Origin: a virus | Direction: 5' to 3' (one strand) | Virus record (IMG/VR): IMGVR_UViG_3300005524_000029 | Location: 1-20,245 of that record | DNA length: 20,245 bases | In this document: positions 1 to 4,608 of the stretch, piece by piece | How the letters are laid out: each line of letters starts with the position of its first letter | Numbering within the stretch: position 1 is the first letter of the stretch | Notes under the pieces: generated by a model | Database searches by the model: none | What the model was told of the DNA's origin: nothing | Seen by the model: only the letters and a program-made list of their open reading frames with translations | Translations under genes and position numbers: made by a program

Positions 1-158
1 CTCCGCGCGGGAGCATTGACCACTATGTTGCGCTTGATCCGTATACGCTAGATAGTTTTTTTAGGTTCCTTGAGCGCGTCGGCGGGGCTAAGATTACGAT
101 CTCAAAAATGGAGGATATCCAAGATGGGAACGCCAAAGACGATCAGAGAGGCGATTGA
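1..158 (+). CDS. C-terminal end of an upstream gene, function unknown (partial)
   Basis: An open frame enters from the left edge (first full codon at base 3) and runs 51 codons to TGA at 156-158. The visible tail contains the hydrophobic/aromatic stretch YTLDSFFRFLERVGGAKI and ends in a charged Asp/Lys/Arg-rich tail, which looks like genuine coding sequence rather than a chance frame. The next gene starts inside it at 124 from a GGAGG site at 111-115, an overlap style common in this window. No family is recognised. It could be chance, since only 51 codons are visible. Confidence 0.5.
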   Translation, partial: PRGSIDHYVALDPYTLDSFFRFLERVGGAKITISKMEDIQDGNAKDDQRGD

Positions 159-381
159 GAACGGCATCGCAAAATATAACGAGGCGCAGCAGCATGAGCG
201 CTCGGTAAGTCTTGTGGATTGCATTGCCGCTCAGATCAAGGATTTCCAGGCCCAAAAGATCGGCGCTGCGATGCTAAAGGCTAGCGAGGATAGGACAACG
301 GAAATGGCAATTGCAGAGCTTGCGGGCTGGCTTTGCTGCCCGGTTAGAGAGCAGAAAGAATCCGCTAGAAGGGTTTTATAG
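124..381 (+). CDS. Small hypothetical phage protein (85 aa)
   Basis: The ATG at 124 is preferred over an upstream in-frame TTG at 70 because GGAGG (111-115) lies at normal spacing before it. The protein is predicted mostly helical, starting MGTPKTIREAIENG, with a Cys pair near the C-terminus (LAGWLCCPV) and a basic end. No domain is recognised. It overlaps the preceding partial gene by 35 bases and is followed by a 60-base gap that may hold a promoter. That it is a real gene rests on the ribosome site and on codon use like its neighbours. Confidence 0.6.
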   Translation: MGTPKTIREAIENGIAKYNEAQQHERSVSLVDCIAAQIKDFQAQKIGAAMLKASEDRTTEMAIAELAGWLCCPVREQKESARRVL

Positions 382-391
382 AATTTCTGTA

Positions 392-420
392 TTGCATTTG
401 GTATATGCTTGCCTTATAGC
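392..420 (+). promoter_or_regulatory. Possible weak sigma70-like promoter
   Basis: TTGCAT (392-397) and TATAGC (415-420) are separated by 17 bases in the gap before the gene at 442. Both hexamers match the consensus only partly (3/6 and 4/6), so this is a weak guess. It is listed because the gap is one of the few intergenic stretches here. Confidence 0.2.
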
Positions 421-441
421 AAGGAAAGGGGATCAGAAAAA

Positions 442-669
442 ATGTCAAAATCATTGAAATCTTATATCGATGATCAAAAGGCTCCGCGAAGACCTAAAGG
501 GAAGCTATTCCAGGGGACAATCGATCCAGAGCTATTAGATCAGGTCATCTCTCAGCGCCGCCGAGATAAGCTTAGCTGGAGAGATCTGCTCGAGCCGCTT
601 TTTCGGATGTATCTTGATCAAGCAGCTGAGCGCGATCAGGCGCCGCAAAGGCGAAAGAAGGCGGCATAA
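442..669 (+). CDS. Ribbon-helix-helix-like small protein (75 aa)
   Basis: The ATG at 442 is chosen because the purine-rich site AAGGAAAGGGGA (421-432) precedes it; a TTG at 409 in the same frame lacks one. After a basic N-terminus, residues about 20-60 read as a short beta strand (KLFQGTIDPEL) followed by two helices (LDQVISQRRR and WRDLLEPLFRMYLDQ). That is the layout of ribbon-helix-helix DNA-binding proteins or small antirepressor-type proteins. The C-terminus is strongly basic (RRKKAA). DNA binding is an inference from shape only, with no diagnostic motif. It ends 2 bases before the next gene, so the two are probably co-translated. Confidence 0.55.
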   Translation: MSKSLKSYIDDQKAPRRPKGKLFQGTIDPELLDQVISQRRRDKLSWRDLLEPLFRMYLDQAAERDQAPQRRKKAA

Positions 670-671
670 GA

Positions 672-1127
672 ATGGCCGATGATCGCTGCGAGCAGTGCAA
701 GGGGTTTGATGCTGAGACAAAAAGGCTTGTAAGGCTTACGCATTCGCGCGAGGAGGTACTGGCAATCTGCAATGCCTTAGCACTGACGATGGTGAATTAT
801 CAGATGACCATTAAGCAGATGAAGCCTAATGATCCTAAGCGCTTTCCCTTGCAAGGCCAGCTTGATCTTATGGGGATGACGGCGGGAAAGTTTATCGTCT
901 CGCTTGAGCCGCAAGATCAGATGCAGCTTATTAAGATTTTTAAGGATCGCGGCGGCATTGTTCTCAATATAAATCATGAGGCATGCCCGCATAAAGCGGT
1001 TCAAAGGGGTCCAGAAACAGGCAAAAAGATCTCGCGCATAGGCCCGAGATTAGATCTAGCCGATCAAGCGCCAGCTCAAGCGCTCTCGGCAGCTAAGCCA
1101 GATGATTCAGGTCCTGGCGCAGCGTAG
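672..1127 (+). CDS. Putative zinc-binding protein with CxxC...C...CPH layout (151 aa)
   Basis: The N-terminus carries C6-x-x-C9, then a single C33 in a helix (LAICNALALTM), then C105-P-H107 (EACPHK). The same order of CxxC, lone Cys and CPH is found in the 94-residue protein at 1998-2282, and the hydrophobic pattern between them also aligns. The two are therefore likely diverged copies. Four such ligands suggest one structural zinc site joining the two ends of the protein (inference). Residues after about 110 form a Pro/Ala-rich, probably disordered tail absent from the shorter copy. No known family is recognised. It starts 2 bases after the preceding stop. Confidence 0.65.
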   Translation: MADDRCEQCKGFDAETKRLVRLTHSREEVLAICNALALTMVNYQMTIKQMKPNDPKRFPLQGQLDLMGMTAGKFIVSLEPQDQMQLIKIFKDRGGIVLNINHEACPHKAVQRGPETGKKISRIGPRLDLADQAPAQALSAAKPDDSGPGAA

Positions 1128-1162
1128 TAGTTAATCAATAATCCAGAGGGGGGATTTTTATT

Positions 1163-1513
1163 ATGGGAAGAAAACCAAAGCCGCTAACCGAAAAAGAGGC
1201 AATGCTTCATCGGCTGTATTTGGGCGCAAAGGATCAATACGATGGGGCCATGATGCGCTTGCAATCGCTTGAGGCAAAGCTAAACGCGCAGACAAGGCTT
1301 ATTGAGAGCCAAAAAAGAGAGCTGTTTTTAAATAAAGTCAGAGCTGCGGCGGCAGAGCGCATGCAGCTTAAAATGCATAGGCAGCTAATCTCTAAGCTTG
1401 CGCTCCAGGGCGAGATGCTCGAGCGCGCAAGGCAGGAGCAAAAGACCCAAGAACAGGCGGGTCTCGAAGAAGAGCACGCCGAATCAAAATTTAAAGGCTA
1501 TGACGCTAAATAA
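1163..1513 (+). CDS. Coiled-coil hypothetical protein (116 aa)
   Basis: The ATG at 1163 follows a strong GAGGGGGG site (1145-1152). After a basic start (MGRKPKPLTEKEAML) nearly the whole chain is a charged, Leu/Met/Ala-spaced helix (for example MMRLQSLEAKLNAQTRLIE), which suggests a coiled coil. Such proteins occur in phages as nucleic-acid-binding or assembly factors, but no family is recognised. Its last 14 bases overlap the start of a membrane-peptide gene at 1500, so the two are probably translated together. Confidence 0.6.
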   Translation: MGRKPKPLTEKEAMLHRLYLGAKDQYDGAMMRLQSLEAKLNAQTRLIESQKRELFLNKVRAAAAERMQLKMHRQLISKLALQGEMLERARQEQKTQEQAGLEEEHAESKFKGYDAK

Positions 1514-1619
1514 GGAAATCCCAATTTGGGTTGCTCTTATCTGGGTTGGCGTTGCCTATTTCTCGATGATCTTAATCGCTGCGTATTTGCTTGAGAGCGA
1601 GAAGAACAGCAAAGAATAG
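1500..1619 (+). CDS. 39-residue single-span membrane peptide
   Basis: The ATG at 1500 overlaps the end of the previous gene by 14 bases and opens a 39-codon frame. A short N-terminus (MTLNKEIP) is followed by about 22 hydrophobic residues from IWVALIWVGVAYF to AAYLL and then a charged tail (ESEKNSKE), the form of a one-span inner-membrane peptide. It lies just before the RusA-like gene. A holin-like or membrane-modulating role is possible but unproven. The charged tail would be cytoplasmic or external depending on insertion, and the N-terminal Lys/Glu do not settle it. Confidence 0.5.
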   Translation: MTLNKEIPIWVALIWVGVAYFSMILIAAYLLESEKNSKE

Positions 1620-1635
1620 ATCGGATACAAGGCAG

Positions 1636-1998
1636 ATGTATAAGCTATTTCTTGAGCTGCCGGGATTGCCAAAGCCGGTGAATAGGCTAACCGGCGAGCA
1701 CTGGGCTGTGCGGTTTAAGAACGCAAGGATGTGGAAGCAGGCCGTGATGGCAGCAACATATGGCAGAAGACCGCCGGTGCCGCTTGAAAGGGCAAGGCTA
1801 ACGCTAACGCGTATTAGCTCATGCAGCCCCGATCCAGATGGCCTGGTGAGCTCTTTTAAGGCCATCATCGATGGATTGATCGCGGCAAAGATCCTAGAGA
1901 ATGACCGAGCTAAGAATATCGGAATGCCTATTTATAAGTGGATTAAGGGCAAGCCAAAGCAAGGCAAGGTCATTATTGAGGTTGAGGAGATCGAATAA
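1636..1998 (+). CDS. RusA-family Holliday-junction resolvase (120 aa)
   Basis: RusA proteins are about 120-residue dimeric nucleases that cut four-way DNA junctions in phage recombination or before packaging. This protein has that length, the N-terminal LPGLPKPVNRLT stretch typical of the family, a conserved R-x-W-K-Q segment, and an acidic centre. D66 and D68 (SPDPDGLV) sit in a helix-forming segment ending with D79 (KAIIDGL), followed by LEND (D90), matching the position of the metal-binding Asp set in RusA. The Lys-rich end (KWIKGKPKQGKV) before the last beta strand is also typical. The ATG at 1636 is chosen because AAGG lies at 1629-1632 and the domain begins there. Its stop overlaps the next start (TAATG). 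Confidence 0.8.
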   Translation: MYKLFLELPGLPKPVNRLTGEHWAVRFKNARMWKQAVMAATYGRRPPVPLERARLTLTRISSCSPDPDGLVSSFKAIIDGLIAAKILENDRAKNIGMPIYKWIKGKPKQGKVIIEVEEIE

Positions 1999-2282
1999 TG
2001 GCGGTTTGCGATAATTGCTCTCGCACGGCGAGAAAATCAGTTGAGGTTTTTACCCTAAAAGAAAGGCTGCACATTCTTAGCGCCTGCGTTGCTATGCTGC
2101 GCTCGATTCAGGCGGGAAGAAATGAGCCAGAGGATCTAATTATAAGCAATTCGATTATCACAAAGATGCTGCTCTCCTTGCACGAAGAGGGCAGAGATAC
2201 GATCTTGCGGCATTTTCGGCAGACCTTAAATATGGATATCAAGCTTAGCAGCTGCCCGCATGGGCTTTCGGTGGTCTCATGA
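1998..2282 (+). CDS. Second CxxC...C...CPH putative zinc-binding protein (94 aa)
   Basis: This is a shorter relative of the protein at 672-1127. C4-x-x-C7 (VCDNC), C30 in a helix (ILSACVAML) and C86-P-H88 (SSCPHG) fall in the same order, with near-equal spacing between the first three Cys, while the middle is about 16 residues shorter. The segment from DLIISNSIITKMLL to DTILRHFRQ corresponds to QLDLMGMTAGKFIV to QLIKIFKDR in the longer copy. A small zinc-stabilised helical domain is inferred; the function is unknown. Start and stop both overlap neighbouring genes (TAATG before, ATGA after), so it is coupled to the RusA-like gene. Confidence 0.65.
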   Translation: MAVCDNCSRTARKSVEVFTLKERLHILSACVAMLRSIQAGRNEPEDLIISNSIITKMLLSLHEEGRDTILRHFRQTLNMDIKLSSCPHGLSVVS

Positions 2283-2467
2283 AATTAGATAATCCAGATG
2301 ATTACAATAAGGCCGCTGGTATTATTGCAGAATATTTGGAGATTCCTCGCATTGAGTTGAGGCATGTGTCTAAAGATATAACGATCGTCCACGCTTTCGC
2401 CAAGCTCATCGGAAAAATAGAAGAACTGGAAAAAAGAGTTGAGAACCTAGAGTCATTGAATTCCTAG
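2279..2467 (+). CDS. Small coiled-coil-ended hypothetical protein (62 aa)
   Basis: It begins at an ATGA overlap with the stop of the preceding gene. The first 30 residues are mixed; the last 25 (IGKIEELEKRVENLE and neighbours) form a clear heptad-like charged helix, suggesting oligomerisation. No family is recognised. It is the last of the string of small accessory genes; a 94-base non-coding leader with inverted repeats follows before the phosphoesterase gene. Confidence 0.55.
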   Translation: MKLDNPDDYNKAAGIIAEYLEIPRIELRHVSKDITIVHAFAKLIGKIEELEKRVENLESLNS

Positions 2468-2495
2468 AGGCTGAGAGGCTAGAGGGGATGCGCTT

Positions 2496-2565
2496 GCCAG
2501 GCCAATATTTCTGGCTTGTTTTTCCCTTGCAAGCCAAAAATGCCAATATAAAATTATTTTATTGG
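2496..2565 (+). promoter_or_regulatory. Structured leader of the phosphoesterase gene (competing inverted repeats)
   Basis: Three inverted repeats lie in the gap. GCCAG (2496-2500) can pair with CTGGC (2511-2515); TGGCTTG (2512-2518) with CAAGCCA (2530-2536); and CCAATA (2543-2548) with TATTGG (2560-2565). The first two cannot form together. The third would bury the TTG start at 2562. GCCAATAT is also a direct repeat (2501-2508 and 2542-2549), so the upstream copy could take the place of the downstream one. No Shine-Dalgarno is seen near the start. A translational switch is inference. Confidence 0.4.
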
Positions 2566-3509
2566 ATCAGCACGATCTCGTAGCAGCTCTTAAGCAGCTG
2601 GCAGGGGAATTAGGAAGAACGCCCACGCGCGAGGAGTTCTGCCGGGCCGTTCGCGGTGCGCATTACGCGCTACCAAAGTTCGGCGGATTCATGCCCCTTC
2701 TTCAAGCTGCTGGGATGGAGAGCAGGCGATTTGATAAAAAGGATCGCCCTCTAGGAAATATCGTCTTTGAGACCTCAATTGATAAGCACCTAGAGGCTTA
2801 TCAGCCAAAAGAGCCTATTATCCAAGGCCCATATCCAAGCATTGCCTCAATCTCTGATATCCATTGGCCATTTCCAAATAACCGCGTGGTCTCAAGATTC
2901 CAAGAGTTCTGCGGCGATCTTAAGCCAGAATGGGTGATCCTAAATGGCGATGCCTGGGATATGTATAGCCACGCCAAATTTCCAAGATCGCACAATGTTT
3001 TTACGCCAAGAGAAGAGCAGGCAAAGGCAAGGGCCATGAACGAAGAGTTCTGGCAAAAGATCAAAGCCAGATGCCCTGCAGCAAAATGCGTTCAGATGAT
3101 CGGCAATCATGACGTTAGACCGATGAAGCGCATCCTAGAGGCTTATCCAGAGGCAGAGGATTGGATAGCGGAAAAGCTTAAAAGCTTATTTTCTTTCACA
3201 GATGTGAAAACGATCTTTGATCCCAGAGAGGAGCTTGAGATCGGGAATATTTTAGTCTTCCATGGATATCGGAGCAAGCTTGGCGATCATAGGGATTATA
3301 CGCTCATGAATACGATCAATGGCCATACGCATCAGGGCGGGGTGAGCTTCCGTAGGATTAGAGGGCAAACGCTCTGGGAGCTTAATTCTGGATTAGCTGG
3401 AGATCCTGAGGCTAAGGGGTTGACCTATACGCCGCAGAGGATAACCAATTGGACGCCAGGCTTTGGAGCCGTGGATTGCCATGGCCCCAGATTTATATGC
3501 GAAGGCTAG
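2562..3509 (+). CDS. Calcineurin-like metallophosphoesterase with N-terminal homing-endonuclease-associated repeat
   Basis: All metal-binding motifs of the calcineurin-like phosphoesterase superfamily are present in order: SDIH (D99, H101), NGD (D130), GNHD (181-184), a lone FHG (H234) and GHTH (254-257). A dinuclear metal site acting on phosphodiesters or phosphomonoesters is therefore expected; the substrate (nucleic acid, nucleotide or protein) cannot be read. Residues about 5-50 resemble the HNH/homing-endonuclease-associated repeat (ALKQLAGELGRTPTREEF, then a FGGFMPLLQAAG half), a small DNA-contacting helix pair, which favours a DNA-directed enzyme. The start is uncertain: TTG at 2562 is the only standard start before that domain, there is no Shine-Dalgarno, and the frame is open back to 2475. 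Confidence 0.85.
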   Translation: MDQHDLVAALKQLAGELGRTPTREEFCRAVRGAHYALPKFGGFMPLLQAAGMESRRFDKKDRPLGNIVFETSIDKHLEAYQPKEPIIQGPYPSIASISDIHWPFPNNRVVSRFQEFCGDLKPEWVILNGDAWDMYSHAKFPRSHNVFTPREEQAKARAMNEEFWQKIKARCPAAKCVQMIGNHDVRPMKRILEAYPEAEDWIAEKLKSLFSFTDVKTIFDPREELEIGNILVFHGYRSKLGDHRDYTLMNTINGHTHQGGVSFRRIRGQTLWELNSGLAGDPEAKGLTYTPQRITNWTPGFGAVDCHGPRFICEG

Positions 3510-3631
3510 CCGGTGGGAGAAAAATACTAGACGCTCTTGCCATTGCTGAGTACTATATGCGTATGGATATAGTCAGATACGTGCGGCATATTTTTGTCCA
3601 AGCCGCGCAGAGCGAGAAGATCGGTGCCTAG
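3497..3631 (+). CDS. Doubtful 44-residue ORF between phosphoesterase and small terminase
   Basis: An ATG at 3497 opens a 44-codon frame with a predicted helical, basic product (for example ALAIAEYYMRMDIVRYVR) that fills the gap between the phosphoesterase stop and the terminase gene. It would overlap both neighbours slightly, as genes here often do. There is no convincing Shine-Dalgarno, so it may be a chance frame. Confidence 0.25.
   Translation: MRRLAGGRKILDALAIAEYYMRMDIVRYVRHIFVQAAQSEKIGA
3552..3573 (+). promoter_or_regulatory. Inverted repeat ACTATAT-8-ATATAGT
   Basis: A perfect 7-base inverted repeat, ACTATAT (3552-3558) and ATATAGT (3567-3573), with an 8-base spacer, lies in the gap before the small terminase. 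It could be an operator or a weak hairpin. It is AT-rich and overlaps any promoter that might drive the packaging genes, but no clear promoter is seen. Confidence 0.3.
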
Positions 3632-4130
3632 GACTGGAAGGCCACCTAGGCAATTTGATTGGCAATTTGTTGAGACGCTCGCCACGCTTGGCGCTCAGCT
3701 GACGTATGTGGCGGAGAACCTTCTTATCCGCGAATCGCGCGTCATTGATAAAGTCTCTGTTGCAACGAAAATGAAGATGATCGAGCGCAAAATACGCAAG
3801 AAATTCGATTGCACTTATGTCGAATACGTCTCACAAAGGCAAGAATATTGGAGACTTAAGCTTAAGCAGCGCATGAGAGCTGCAGCGCTTAATGGGAATG
3901 TCACCGCCATGATCTTTCTCTCAAAGCAGGCTGAGGAGAAGGGCGGATTGGCTTATAGCGATAAGATTGAGCAGAGTGTCACGCACGCAGGTGAGATTAG
4001 CGCGCCGGCAATAGACCAAGAGGTTTTGCAGAAAATCCATTCCGATCCAGAGGCTAAGAAGCTCGCAAGAGCCTTAGCGCTTAGGATCGCAACTCCAGGG
4101 GAGGAGAAAAAAGATGGGCAAGATCAATAA
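3594..4130 (+). CDS. terS: Terminase small subunit-like protein
   Basis: The small terminase binds phage DNA at the packaging site and hands it to the large subunit. This 178-residue protein has a basic N-terminus, a helical middle (WQFVETLATLGAQLTYVAEN and the following basic helices, roughly a helix-turn-helix zone), then LKLKQRMRAAALNGNVTAMI running into FLSKQ. That last run matches the 'A-x-x-G-N-x-T-A-x-I-F-L-x-K' ending common to many small terminases. The position one gene upstream of the large subunit supports the call. The start is uncertain: TTG 3594 lacks a Shine-Dalgarno, while GTG 3624 has a weak GAGAAG before it and would still leave the domain whole. The last 17 bases overlap the next gene. 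Confidence 0.65.
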   Translation: MSKPRRARRSVPRTGRPPRQFDWQFVETLATLGAQLTYVAENLLIRESRVIDKVSVATKMKMIERKIRKKFDCTYVEYVSQRQEYWRLKLKQRMRAAALNGNVTAMIFLSKQAEEKGGLAYSDKIEQSVTHAGEISAPAIDQEVLQKIHSDPEAKKLARALALRIATPGEEKKDGQDQ

Positions 4131-4557
4131 ACGCATTCTAAGGCGCGATCTGGCGCCCAATCATGTGCATAGCCTGCCAAATGGGCAATTAACCTACGGC
4201 GTGCAATATAAGCCAAATGCCAATCATCGGGCTGGGTTCCATACGCATCTCTATATGCATGATGGCATGCTCTTAGAATCGGACGCGGCCTACGAGGGCG
4301 ATGATCACGTGCATGATACGGAGTTTGGCTTTACAAGCGGCCCAATGCCGGCGCCAAAGCATAGAGGCGAGGAGTTTGCGAGAACGGATGCGAAAGAAGA
4401 GATGCCGCCTGATGAGCAGGTTGCGCTCGATTTTCTTGGAGATGATGACGTGGATGAGGGTCTCTGGGAGAAAGCAAAGCGCGCAAGCGAGCATGCCCTG
4501 GGCATGGTAAAATGGCCATTTGTGATGTGGTTTTATAAAGAACATGGCGGAAGCTAA
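4114..4557 (+). CDS. His-rich putative metal-binding phage protein (147 aa)
   Basis: The ATG at 4114 follows GGGGAGGAG. Residues 1-75 hold repeated His pairs: NHVHSLPNGQ, GFHTHLYMHDG and DDHVHD, each within a short beta-like segment ending in Gly. The layout recalls small phage proteins with HxH-Gly repeats and suggests metal binding (inference). The C-terminus, LWEKAKRASEHALGMVKWPF running into FYKEHGGS, matches a short helical motif that I associate with phage head proteins (a 'W-x-K-A-K ... YP-x-x-x-x-x-Y-K-x-x-G-G' ending). The gene sits between the terminase subunits. The function is unknown: a virion or packaging accessory protein is likely, and an enzyme is less so. Confidence 0.55.
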   Translation: MGKINKRILRRDLAPNHVHSLPNGQLTYGVQYKPNANHRAGFHTHLYMHDGMLLESDAAYEGDDHVHDTEFGFTSGPMPAPKHRGEEFARTDAKEEMPPDEQVALDFLGDDDVDEGLWEKAKRASEHALGMVKWPFVMWFYKEHGGS

Positions 4558-4608
4558 GCGATTTTTCGTTTAATCTTCGCCAATGCCTATTCGCTCTCAA
4601 AATAGGTT

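Noticed and set aside
2488-2583. 31-codon frame starting ATG 2488
   Set aside because: The purine site abuts the ATG with no spacing and the product shows no pattern. The stretch is better explained as the leader of the phosphoesterase gene.
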